Translations under genes and position numbers: made by a program
Shown here: positions 26,959-33,822 of the stretch, piece by piece
How positions within the stretch are numbered: position 1 is the first letter of the stretch
How the letters are laid out: each line of letters starts with the position of its first letter
The notes under the pieces: generated by a model
What the model saw: only the letters and a program-made list of their open reading frames with translations
Told to the model about the DNA's origin: nothing
Database searches by the model: none
NCBI GenBank assembly: GCA_902791235.1
Contig: CADAUV010000010.1
Coordinates: 1 to 33,822, forward strand
Reading direction: 5' to 3'
DNA from: Oscillospiraceae bacterium
Lineage (GTDB): Bacteria > Bacillota > Clostridia > Oscillospirales > Acutalibacteraceae
DNA: 33,822 bases

Positions 26959-28394
26959 GCTTTACTTATCCGAAAGTTTCCGAAAAAGCGCTTGACAGCG
27001 TGAGTATCTCCGTAGAAAGCGGAGAACTCGTCCTTCTGTGCGGAAGGGTAGGAAGCGGTAAATCAACACTCCTGAGGCTATTGAAACACGAGCTTGCGCC
27101 AAACGGAGTGATGGAGGGCAGCCTTAATGTATCGGCAAAGAAGGTTGCCTATGTTTCACAGTGCGCTGAGAATACCTTTGTCAGCGAAAGGGTGCGCGGC
27201 GAGCTTGCATTTGCACTTGAAAACGAGGGTATGGACAGCGACAGGATTTCCCTTAAAATAGGGGAGCTTGCCTCATTTTTTAATCTTGCCGCAATACTTG
27301 ATAAAAAGCTCAGCGAGCTTTCGGGCGGCGAGAAGGCATGCGTGGCTGTTGCAGCAGCCGTTATAGCCGACGCCGACCTGCTTCTGCTTGACGAGCCGCT
27401 TGCTCAGCTTGACCCAAAGTCCGCAGAAGAGCTTATAAGCCTTGTACGAAGGCTTAACAGCGAGCTTGGTATGACCGTGATTATTGCTTCACACATTACC
27501 GACGGGCTTACTGAGCTTTGCACGAGAATGATACTTCTCGACGGCGGCAGGCTTGCCTGCGACGGCACGCCGAATAAGCTTTCACAGCTTGATGAGTGCC
27601 TGCCGTTCTTTCCTATTTATACCTCACTTTTTGAGGAAAGGCCGCTCACTGTTCGCGACGCTCAGCGCTGTCAGAAGCGCTTTGAGGAAAAGCCGTATAT
27701 TCCCTCGGAAAAATCAGTGGATGACGCTGTATCGCTCAGGCATATCAGCTTTGCCTATTCAAAAAATTCGCCCGATGTTTTATCCGACCTTACGCTCGGA
27801 GTGAAAAGGGGAGAGCGACATTTTATAATCGGCGCTAACGGCAGCGGCAAGACAACTCTTTTAAAGCTTATCGCAGGTATTAAAAAGTCATACTCGGGAA
27901 AGGTGAAGTGCGGCGGCAGGTGTGCTTATGTTCCTCAGGAGCCACGGTATCTCTTTACTGAGGATTCCGTTGGCGAGGAGATAAGCGCCCAAACAGCAAA
28001 GCGCTTTTCACTCGATAAGTTTTTAAAGCGCCATCCCTATGACCTCAGCGGAGGTCAGCTTCAGCTTCTCGCCTTTGCCAAGGTAAGCGAGCTTGGATTT
28101 GATATCCTGCTTCTTGATGAGCCTACAAAGTCCCTTGATTTCGAGGGTAAGGCGCTTGTGAGAGCCGAGCTTGACGAGCTGAAGGAACAGGGTAAGACCG
28201 TTATCATAGTATCCCATGACCTCGATTTTGCCGGTGAGTGCGCCGACAGTATATCCTTTCTCAGCGACGGCTTTATTGCTTTGACGGGGGACAGGCGGGA
28301 TGTGCTTTCGTCAATGAGCTTTTATACCACGCAGATAAGGCGCATTACCGCTTCGTATTTAAGCTCTGCGGTATCGGCGGAGGATTTGCTATGA
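26931..28394 (+). CDS. ECF transporter ATPase with two fused nucleotide-binding domains
   Basis: A 487-residue protein with both ABC ATPase halves on one chain, replacing separate EcfA and EcfA-prime. Domain 1: Walker A GRVGSGKST (38-46), Q77, signature LSGGEK (130-135), Walker B with E155, H188. Domain 2: Walker A GANGSGKTT (301-309), Q336, signature LSGGQ (372-376), ILLLDEP (392-398), H429. All catalytic residues are present in both halves, so both sites could be active. GGAGG lies 7 bases upstream of the ATG. The stop overlaps the next ATG (ATGA). Dedicated, fused ATPases next to T and S suggest a group I-like transporter for one substrate, not a shared module. Confidence 0.94.
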   Translation: MEIIKTEALSFTYPKVSEKALDSVSISVESGELVLLCGRVGSGKSTLLRLLKHELAPNGVMEGSLNVSAKKVAYVSQCAENTFVSERVRGELAFALENEGMDSDRISLKIGELASFFNLAAILDKKLSELSGGEKACVAVAAAVIADADLLLLDEPLAQLDPKSAEELISLVRRLNSELGMTVIIASHITDGLTELCTRMILLDGGRLACDGTPNKLSQLDECLPFFPIYTSLFEERPLTVRDAQRCQKRFEEKPYIPSEKSVDDAVSLRHISFAYSKNSPDVLSDLTLGVKRGERHFIIGANGSGKTTLLKLIAGIKKSYSGKVKCGGRCAYVPQEPRYLFTEDSVGEEISAQTAKRFSLDKFLKRHPYDLSGGQLQLLAFAKVSELGFDILLLDEPTKSLDFEGKALVRAELDELKEQGKTVIIVSHDLDFAGECADSISFLSDGFIALTGDRRDVLSSMSFYTTQIRRITASYLSSAVSAEDLL

Positions 28395-29086
28395 AGAAGC
28401 TTATAATGCCTTTGCTTGCTTTGGTGTGCATAACAGCCTGCGTGCTGTTAATGCTTTTCGGCTCCTCCGAAAACTATATGCTCATCAGCGTAATCATTCT
28501 GGTGCTTTCAATGCTTCCTTTTTTTGCTTCATTTGAAAGCTACCGCCCGAGCGCAAGGGAGCTTTCCCTCCTTTCCGCAATGATTGCAATTGCAGTTGTC
28601 AGCCGCGCGGCGTTTTACCTTATACCTCAGGTAAAGCCCATTGCCGCCGTGGTAATTATCGGCGCAGTGTGTATGGGTGAGAAAAGCGGATACATACTCG
28701 GCGCTTTTTCCGCCTTTATTTCAAATTTCATTTTTTCACAGGGCGTGTGGACTCCTTTTCAGATGGTGGGGCTCGGTCTTGTCGGCTTTTTCGCAGGGCT
28801 CATTTTTAAAAAGGTAAGGGTCAATAAATGGCTTTTGTCAGGCGTTGGCTTCGTCCTCGTATTCGCAGTTTACGGAATTATAGCCGATACCTCAACCGTA
28901 ATGTTTATGGTAACCGATTTCAATTTGAAATCCGTTCTTGCAGTATACGGCGCAGGGGTGCCGTTCAGCCTCATTTTTGCGCTTACCACCGCAGTCTGCC
29001 TTTTCCTGTTCGGCGAGCAGTTTATTAAAAAAATCAAAAGAATAAATATCAAATACGGTATGTTTGAGGTGTGTGAAAATGGATAA
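28391..29086 (+). CDS. ECF transporter S component (substrate-binding membrane protein)
   Basis: A 231-residue very hydrophobic protein with about seven helices. GEKSGYILGAFSAFISNFIF, then GVWTPFQM and GLGLVGFFAGLIF, is the pattern of ECF S components. The start is ATG 28391, overlapping the ATPase stop by 4 bases, with GCGGAGG 7-11 bases upstream; a longer frame inside the ATPase gene is rejected. The S component sets the substrate. Sequence alone does not identify it; the adjacent adenosyltransferase points to a corrinoid, but other vitamins or cobalt-related solutes are possible. A positive tail (FIKKIKRINIK) faces the cytoplasm. Confidence 0.85.
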   Translation: MKKLIMPLLALVCITACVLLMLFGSSENYMLISVIILVLSMLPFFASFESYRPSARELSLLSAMIAIAVVSRAAFYLIPQVKPIAAVVIIGAVCMGEKSGYILGAFSAFISNFIFSQGVWTPFQMVGLGLVGFFAGLIFKKVRVNKWLLSGVGFVLVFAVYGIIADTSTVMFMVTDFNLKSVLAVYGAGVPFSLIFALTTAVCLFLFGEQFIKKIKRINIKYGMFEVCENG

Positions 29087-29327
29087 CGATGTTATTTTAA
29101 AGCTTTCAAAATTCGCAGTGATTTCATCATACGCAGGACTTATAACAGTCGGCGCCGTGCCTGCCTTCGGGCTTATCGCAATTTCAATCGGAATAGTGCT
29201 TCAGATTAAACTCGGGGAGCTTGAGCCAGGGGTTAAAACAAATATTAAAACCTCCCGCATTGCAGGGATTATCTCACTATTACTCTTTCCTGCCGATGTC
29301 GCGCTGTTATATATACTCACTAAATAA
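29079..29327 (+). CDS. Small membrane protein at the end of the ECF operon
   Basis: An 82-residue protein with two or three predicted helices (about 13-44 and 62-80) joined by a short polar loop containing several Lys and Thr. It overlaps the S-component gene by 8 bases and has GAGGTG 7 bases before the ATG, so it is translated with the transporter. I do not recognise the family. It could be an accessory subunit of the transporter, but no motif supports a specific role. A terminator follows 5 bases after the stop. Confidence 0.75.
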   Translation: MDNDVILKLSKFAVISSYAGLITVGAVPAFGLIAISIGIVLQIKLGELEPGVKTNIKTSRIAGIISLLLFPADVALLYILTK

Positions 29328-29331
29328 AACC

Positions 29332-29366
29332 AATGTCCGACGGATATTCCCGTTCGGGCATTTTTA
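29332..29366 (+). terminator. Intrinsic terminator of the mreB-ECF operon
   Basis: AATGTCCGACGG (29332-29343) pairs with CCGTTCGGGCATT around ATATTC with one bulge, followed by a T-rich run. It closes the operon before the next promoter. Confidence 0.8.
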
Positions 29367-29432
29367 TTATGTTTTTGCATAATCGGTTTATTTTTGAAAA
29401 ATAAAATATTTCTAAAATATGATAAAAAATTA

Positions 29433-29461
29433 TTGACAAACGATAATTATTATAGTATAAC
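29433..29461 (+). promoter_or_regulatory. Promoter of the DUF2975 operon with a Fur-box-like palindrome
   Basis: TTGACA (29433-29438), 17 bases, TATAAC (29456-29461). In the spacer, GATAAT (29442-29447), T, ATTATA (29449-29454) forms an inverted repeat close to the GATAAT-N-ATTATC core of Fur-type operators. The region is AT-rich, so chance is possible. Confidence 0.6.
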
Positions 29462-29494
29462 AGCCTTGTAAGTACATGAAAGGAAAAATATGTT

Positions 29495-29962
29495 ATGGTA
29501 AAAAATCATACTTCAGTCAAGCTTACGCATATTATCGTCAGGCTTTGCTATGTAATTCTCGGTGCGCTGTGCGTGGCTCTGCCTGTAATTCTTACTAAGG
29601 GCTTTTTCAGCTTTGATGTGCTTTACAGCATAAAAGGCTATGTCCTGACGGCATTCTATCTTGTTGTGCCTGCAGGATATGCGGCTCTGGTATGTCTTGA
29701 TAAAATCCTTATAAATGTTAAAAAAGACAGGATTTTTGAGTATGAAAATACAGGATTTTTAAGAATTATCAGCTATGCCTGCTTCTATGCGGCGATAGTC
29801 GGTCTTGTGTTTTTCGTTCTCGTTTTGCTAAACGGAACAATGTTTGAAACGCTTATAATTTTAGCCTCGGGTGAATTTTTTATGGGTCTTGTCGTAAGGG
29901 TCGTAAAAAACATTTTCACCTCCGCTATTAAGATAAAAGAAGAAAATGAGCTTACAATTTAG
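29495..29962 (+). CDS. DUF2975 family membrane protein
   Basis: A 155-residue protein with four helices (about 10-32, 47-67, 89-109, 118-138) and a short charged tail. The overall shape and the pairing with a small XRE regulator match the DUF2975 family, widespread in Firmicutes and of unknown function; such pairs may be membrane-tethered regulation modules. AAAGGA lies 10 bases upstream of ATG 29495; an ATG at 29490 gives only three codons. Gap to the next gene is 9 bases. Confidence 0.8.
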   Translation: MVKNHTSVKLTHIIVRLCYVILGALCVALPVILTKGFFSFDVLYSIKGYVLTAFYLVVPAGYAALVCLDKILINVKKDRIFEYENTGFLRIISYACFYAAIVGLVFFVLVLLNGTMFETLIILASGEFFMGLVVRVVKNIFTSAIKIKEENELTI

Positions 29963-29971
29963 GAGGCAGGT

Positions 29972-30178
29972 ATGAATATTATTGTTAATCTTGATGTTAT
30001 GCTTGCCAAAAGGAAAATGAGCTCGGGTGAGCTTGCACATAAAGTCGGTATAACGCCTGCAAATTTATCAGTACTTAAAACAGGTAAAGCAAAAGCAATT
30101 CGCTTCACAACGCTTGAAGCAATCTGCAGGGAGCTTGACTGTCAGCCGGGCGATATACTTGAATATAAAAAACAGTGA
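29972..30178 (+). CDS. Small XRE-family (YozG-like) regulator
   Basis: A 68-residue protein that is almost entirely one helix-turn-helix domain (MSSGELAHKVGITPANLSVL, then a conserved FTTLEAICRELDCQPGDIL). It matches the YozG-like XRE group that sits downstream of DUF2975 genes. It has an AGGAGG site 5 bases before the ATG and no effector domain, so any signal must come from a partner, plausibly the adjacent membrane proteins. The promoter upstream of the operon is the likely target for self-control (inference). Confidence 0.88.
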   Translation: MNIIVNLDVMLAKRKMSSGELAHKVGITPANLSVLKTGKAKAIRFTTLEAICRELDCQPGDILEYKKQ

Positions 30179-30187
30179 GGTGCTATT

Positions 30188-32371
30188 ATGAATAATCAGA
30201 ATAATCAGTATAACTTACAGAATTCACAGCAGGGCTATTTTTATACTCAGCCTTTGCTGAATCAGCCGGTACAGCAGGCACCGTACGGCGCTTATCAGCC
30301 GCAGTATGCTCAGCCATATTATCCGTATAAAAAGCCTGAAAAGCAGTACAGGCTTCTTACAAAGAAGGATAATAGTATGATGGTGCTTATGCTTCTTCTC
30401 GGTTTCATCTTTTTTAACTTTGCGGTGTTTTCGGGCTTCAATCTCGGCTTTACGATTTTCTATGTGTTGTTTTTCATCGCTACAAATCTTTATATTAATG
30501 CAAAGCCGTCGCCCTTTGCTTTTTGCACGGGCGTATTATCGCTCGCGTCTTCCGTTACCTTTGCCGTAAGCTTTAATCCTCTTATCAAATTTCTGAGCCT
30601 CGTGCTTATTGTAGGGCTTTACGGCTTTTACTGCGTTGATATAAGCGGCGGATATAATTTCAAAAAGGGCAGCTTCAAAGCAGGCTTTGATGTTGTTTTG
30701 TCCTATTTATTCTATCCGTTTGTGAATATGCCTGAGCTTTTCGGCTCGGTTAAGCAGTCCTCAAAAAAGAATAAGAAATTCGTAAGAGTGCTTATCGGTG
30801 TTGTCGTTGCGCTTCCCGTTCTCTTTATAGTAGTGCCGCTTCTCGTAAAGGGCGACGCTGCGTTTGAAGGACTTGTAACCGCTATCTTTAAAAACATAGG
30901 TCTTGTTTTAGGTGAGCTTTTGCTTGCGGTTATTGTTGCGCCGTATCTTATCTCGTTTATGTTCGGTAAGAGGTATAAGCTCAACCGTGAGCAGCGCAGG
31001 TCAAAAGGCTATACAGGCTCCGTGCCTTCAACGGTAACAGTATCCTTCCTTTCGGTAATCTCTCTTACCTATATGGTTTATATCTTTTCACAGCTTGCAT
31101 ATTTCTTCTCTGCTTTTGAAGGCTTTCTTCCCGAAGACTATGAGAAAACCGCGAGCGCATTTGCACGCCGCGGCTTCTTTGAGATGTTTGCCGTATGTGT
31201 TATAAATGTGCTTGTAATCTCCGTTTCAAGCTATATTACAAAAAAGAACGGCAATAAGCTTCCTGCGTCTGTCAAGGGTCTTTCCTGCTTCATTTCGCTT
31301 TTTTCAGTCCTTCTGATAGTGGTTGCGATGGCTAAGATGAAGCTTAATGTTGAAACCTACGGCTTCACGACGAACAGACTTCTTGTTTTCACCTTTATGG
31401 TAATGCTCCTGTTTGCGATAGGATTTTTCATCCTCCACATTTTTGCACCGAAGGTTAACTACATCCAGCCGCTTGTTGTTATCTGCAGTGCGCTCTTTAT
31501 CGCGCTTGCTTTTCTGAATGTTGACGCCTTTGTAGCAAATTACAATGTAAGGGCATATCAGCAGGGTAAACTTGACAGCGTCGATATTGACAATATCAAC
31601 AATGTTTCGGGTCTGCCGTATATAATCGAGCTTATCAATGATGAGAATGAGAAAATCTCAACAAGAGCCGCGAACGCCCTTATCGACAGCATTAACTGGG
31701 GCGATGCTTCAAATTATATTAAGGCTGAAAAGGAGTACGAGCTTTTTGAGGATTCGGGTGAATACTCGTTTAAAACAAAGGGTGATTTCCGCAGGTTTAA
31801 TCTCACTGCGTCCGATGCTCTTAATAAAACTCTTGCCTATGTAAATTCACTTGATAAAAGCGAACGCGAGGCGCTTTCAAAGAAGGCTGAGCAGTATTAC
31901 GCATATTCGGATTATTACGACGGCGAATATGCTTCGTATGACGATGATACCGTAAAAAGTTATGTAGGCGAAGTGCTCGGCTCTGATGTGAGCGAAGCCG
32001 ATGTTTTACAAAACAGTGATACCCACGATGACTTTAACAATGTCGGCGTGTATTATGCAGAGCTTTCCTTTTATGAAGACAGCAGCTTTATTGATGAGGT
32101 AAAGGATTATGGCTGGACGGAGCTTCCCATGACCTCGGAGCTTAATAAAGCCGTGTACGGAAAGGCAAACAATAATACATATCCATATGCCTCGCTTTTT
32201 GAGAAGGAGAATTTTTATATCCCCGAGGTTGAAAACGGTTATTATTATTTCGTTGACGAAAGCGCCGCGTCGGATGATGCGGCAGCTTCAGCAGAAGAGC
32301 TGACAAATTTCACTCTCGCAATATATGACCTTGATACAAATATGCTTTACTTTGTAGAGTATGACGGTTAA
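30188..32371 (+). CDS. DUF4173/DUF4153-type polytopic membrane protein
   Basis: A 727-residue protein. Residues 1-55 are rich in Gln, Asn, Tyr and Pro and probably disordered and cytoplasmic. About ten to twelve helices run from 66 to 460. The region near 310-345 (QLAYFFSAFEGFLPEDYEKT, then ARRGFFEMFAVCVIN) is the pattern of DUF4173 proteins. Residues about 465-727 are soluble and acidic, with Tyr/Asp-rich stretches. The function is unknown. GAGGTG lies 5 bases upstream of the ATG and the gene follows the XRE gene by 9 bases. Related genomes often pair DUF4173 genes with DUF2975-XRE genes; this supports a common module. Confidence 0.78.
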   Translation: MNNQNNQYNLQNSQQGYFYTQPLLNQPVQQAPYGAYQPQYAQPYYPYKKPEKQYRLLTKKDNSMMVLMLLLGFIFFNFAVFSGFNLGFTIFYVLFFIATNLYINAKPSPFAFCTGVLSLASSVTFAVSFNPLIKFLSLVLIVGLYGFYCVDISGGYNFKKGSFKAGFDVVLSYLFYPFVNMPELFGSVKQSSKKNKKFVRVLIGVVVALPVLFIVVPLLVKGDAAFEGLVTAIFKNIGLVLGELLLAVIVAPYLISFMFGKRYKLNREQRRSKGYTGSVPSTVTVSFLSVISLTYMVYIFSQLAYFFSAFEGFLPEDYEKTASAFARRGFFEMFAVCVINVLVISVSSYITKKNGNKLPASVKGLSCFISLFSVLLIVVAMAKMKLNVETYGFTTNRLLVFTFMVMLLFAIGFFILHIFAPKVNYIQPLVVICSALFIALAFLNVDAFVANYNVRAYQQGKLDSVDIDNINNVSGLPYIIELINDENEKISTRAANALIDSINWGDASNYIKAEKEYELFEDSGEYSFKTKGDFRRFNLTASDALNKTLAYVNSLDKSEREALSKKAEQYYAYSDYYDGEYASYDDDTVKSYVGEVLGSDVSEADVLQNSDTHDDFNNVGVYYAELSFYEDSSFIDEVKDYGWTELPMTSELNKAVYGKANNNTYPYASLFEKENFYIPEVENGYYYFVDESAASDDAAASAEELTNFTLAIYDLDTNMLYFVEYDG

Positions 32372-32385
32372 TTAAGAGGTGCGCT

Positions 32386-32658
32386 ATGTCGGATATTCTT
32401 GAAACATTAATGCTTGTGTGCTTCGGCCTTTCGTGGCCTATAAACCTTGTGAAAAATCTTAAAGCGAAAACTGTGAAGTCAACGAGCTTCAAATTCCTGC
32501 TGCTGATAACGGTCGGCTATCTCTGCGGTATCGGCGCAAAGCTTGTGTCGGGTCAGATAAATTATGTCCTTGCGGTATATTTTCTTAATCTGATTGTTGT
32601 CGGCGCAAATATAGTCGTCTATTTTATCAACAAAAAGCACGACAGGGAAAACGGATAA
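32386..32658 (+). CDS. Short PQ-loop/SemiSWEET-like membrane protein
   Basis: A 90-residue protein with three helices (about 5-23, 34-54, 60-82), a helix-1 proline (SWPINL), and a Lys-rich loop KNLKAKTVKSTS that resembles the PQ-loop motif of SemiSWEET sugar transporters and related small proteins. Size and topology fit, but the Pro-Gln pair itself is replaced by Pro-Ile-Asn, so transport function is uncertain. AGAGGTG lies 6 bases upstream; the gap to the preceding gene is 14 bases, so it is the last gene of the operon. Confidence 0.7.
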   Translation: MSDILETLMLVCFGLSWPINLVKNLKAKTVKSTSFKFLLLITVGYLCGIGAKLVSGQINYVLAVYFLNLIVVGANIVVYFINKKHDRENG

Positions 32659-32677
32659 TAACAACAGAAAATCATAT

Positions 32678-32710
32678 AAAAAACGCAGTCATTAAATGAC
32701 TGCGTTTTTT
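32678..32710. terminator. Bidirectional intrinsic terminator
   Basis: A 15-bp stem, AAAAAACGCAGTCAT (32678-32692) with ATGACTGCGTTTTTT (32696-32710), around TAA. It has A-rich and T-rich flanks on both sides and separates convergent genes. Confidence 0.88.
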
Positions 32711-32722
32711 GTGTTGTATTAT

Positions 32723-33589
32723 TTACAGCATATTTTCAATTTTTTCAAGCCTCGGTAAATTGTCGAAGCCGTAGAATTCCTTTGCGTTTTCAAAGAGGAA
32801 TTTTTCCTTGTTCTCCTCGCTGATTTCCTTTGATTTAAGGATGAAATCAAAGCTCATCTTATAGGTGATTTCAACCATCGTTCTCGGATAATCGCTGCCC
32901 CACATCAGCTTGTCAAAGCCGCATATGTCAGCCGCCTCGTTTACTGCTTTGACGGCTGAAGGGTAGGGGTAAAACTCGCTGTTGAAAAGCCATGTGATTC
33001 CGCCGCTTTCGATATAGACATTCCTGTGTCTTGCAAGCTTTATCTGCTCCTGCCATTTATCTCTTGTAACCATACCGAAATGCCCTATTGCGATTTTTAA
33101 ATCGGGCAGCTCCTGTATAATCTCCCCAAGCTCGTCCGTCTGTGCGTCGCCGTCGTCAAGCTCTATGCTGACAAATTTGCCCGACTGCTCAGCGCTTTTA
33201 AATACATTAAAGTGGTTTTCAAGTCCCTTTTTTCTGAGCTTGCAGGCGCAGATTTTAATTCCGTCAAAGCCCTCAAGGCTGTACTCGCCCTCGTCGTAAA
33301 AGGCGCAGATTTTCAGCCTGTCGGGGTATTTTGCCTTTGCTTTCAGAAAATATCCGTCCTGATTGCCGTCCATAACCTCGCCCATAACAACCGCGCCGTT
33401 AACTCCCGCATAGTTCATATTTGCAATAAGCATTTCGGCTGAGTTTTCACCGTCAAGCATATAAGGCGGCATCATCTGTCTTATCTCGCCGCCAAAGTCG
33501 CTCAACCCGTTTTCAAGGCTTCTCACAGGTTTGCTGTCGCGCCTTCCCGTCTGAGCCTTCCACAAATGCGTGTGTGCGTCAATAATCAT
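32723..33589 (-). CDS. Amidohydrolase family 2 metal-dependent hydrolase
   Basis: A 288-residue TIM-barrel hydrolase. H6 and H8 (DAHTHLW), H170 (IAIGHFGM) and D233 (WGSDYPR) are the usual metal and catalytic residues of amidohydrolase family 2, which includes lactonases and decarboxylases. The start is ATG 33589: it gives the family's MIIDAHTH opening, has GGTGA 6 bases upstream, and lies one base after the stop of the upstream dehydrogenase. A longer frame to 33676 overlaps that gene and is rejected. Beside a polyol-type dehydrogenase, a sugar lactonase role is plausible but unproven. Confidence 0.88.
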   Translation of the reverse strand: MIIDAHTHLWKAQTGRRDSKPVRSLENGLSDFGGEIRQMMPPYMLDGENSAEMLIANMNYAGVNGAVVMGEVMDGNQDGYFLKAKAKYPDRLKICAFYDEGEYSLEGFDGIKICACKLRKKGLENHFNVFKSAEQSGKFVSIELDDGDAQTDELGEIIQELPDLKIAIGHFGMVTRDKWQEQIKLARHRNVYIESGGITWLFNSEFYPYPSAVKAVNEAADICGFDKLMWGSDYPRTMVEITYKMSFDFILKSKEISEENKEKFLFENAKEFYGFDNLPRLEKIENML

Positions 33590-33590
33590 T

Positions 33591-33822
33591 TTATTCACCG
33601 TCGCTGAATTTGATAAGAAGCTTTGCGAGTGAGCCGTCGTTGTTTGCAAGAGCGTCAAAGGCATTTTTCGCATCATCTGCTTTATAAATACCGCTTATCA
33701 TTTTGAGTACATCTGCCTTGCCGTCTTTAACAAGCTTAATAAGCTCCTCAAAATCCTTCGTGAAAGCGTTTCTGCTTCCGAAAATATTAAGCTCCTTTTT
33801 AAGAATAATTGAATGGAGGAAG
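33591..33822 (-). CDS. Zinc-type alcohol/polyol dehydrogenase, C-terminal part (cut by window edge)
   Basis: The last 76 residues of a gene whose start lies beyond the window. The pattern LKKELNIFGSRNAFTKDFEE, then a Lys-rich helix, a KADDAKNAF segment and KLLIKFSDGE, matches the end of medium-chain dehydrogenases of the sorbitol/idonate/galactitol-phosphate type: a KEL-x-I-GSR strand, a helix, and a final beta strand. The stop TAA is followed after one base by the amidohydrolase ATG (translational coupling). The exact substrate cannot be inferred from this fragment. Confidence 0.8.
   Translation of the reverse strand, partial: FLHSIILKKELNIFGSRNAFTKDFEELIKLVKDGKADVLKMISGIYKADDAKNAFDALANNDGSLAKLLIKFSDGE

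Noticed and set aside
33590..33676. N-terminal extension of the amidohydrolase
   Set aside because: It overlaps the dehydrogenase coding end; ATG 33589 gives the family's MIIDAHTH opening and a ribosome binding site.

Overview
The window reads as chromosomal DNA of a low-to-moderate-GC Gram-positive anaerobe of the class Clostridia, most like Ruminococcus and relatives (Oscillospiraceae). The evidence is strong AGGAGG-type ribosome binding sites, TTGACA/TATAAT promoters, a secreted hydrolase with choline-binding-type wall repeats, a lipoprotein substrate-binding protein, ECF-type vitamin transport genes and the block rpoB-rpoC-rpsL-rpsG-fusA-tuf. This assignment is inference from gene content. 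No rRNA, tRNA, CRISPR array, insertion sequence or phage gene was seen.

Layout. 1-2403: a tandem hairpin array, then a leftward gene for a secreted wall hydrolase. 2404-2598: a divergent control region with two near-perfect promoters, the rightward one driving a small XRE regulator. 3032-8630: a leftward block holding tatD, metG and nagB (one operon with its own promoter) preceded by a VanZ-like membrane protein and an oligopeptide-type binding lipoprotein. 8631-9017: a divergent intergenic region with the rpoB promoter and a structured leader. 9018-21099: transcription and translation core genes in one direction, with extra internal promoters before rpsL and tuf. 21162-24514: a membrane acyltransferase and the RecD2 helicase, each ending the run of an intrinsic terminator upstream. 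24580-29327: mreB, a corrinoid adenosyltransferase, and a complete ECF transporter (T, fused A-A, S) plus a small membrane protein, packed with overlaps as one operon. 29495-32658: a DUF2975 membrane protein, a small XRE regulator, a DUF4173-type membrane protein and a short PQ-loop/SemiSWEET-like protein, again one operon. 32723-33822: leftward amidohydrolase and the C-terminal end of a zinc-type alcohol/polyol dehydrogenase.

How the parts work together. The core block makes RNA polymerase beta and beta-prime, ribosomal proteins S12 and S7, EF-G and EF-Tu. Compared with the common Firmicutes order, rplJ-rplL is not upstream of rpoB, the L7Ae-like gene is missing between rpoC and rpsL, and the S10 operon does not follow tuf. 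The most attractive candidate for a distinct system is the mreB-cobO-ecfT-ecfAA-ecfS operon: the adenosyltransferase next to a complete ECF importer suggests corrinoid uptake coupled to adenosylation, with a cell-shape gene in the same transcript. The substrate is an inference, since no B12 riboswitch is visible.

Several reading frames begin earlier than the real gene, inside promoters or terminators. Starts were therefore reset for the XRE regulator, tatD, rpoB, rpsG, the acyltransferase, recD2, ecfT, ecfS, the small protein at 29079 and the amidohydrolase.
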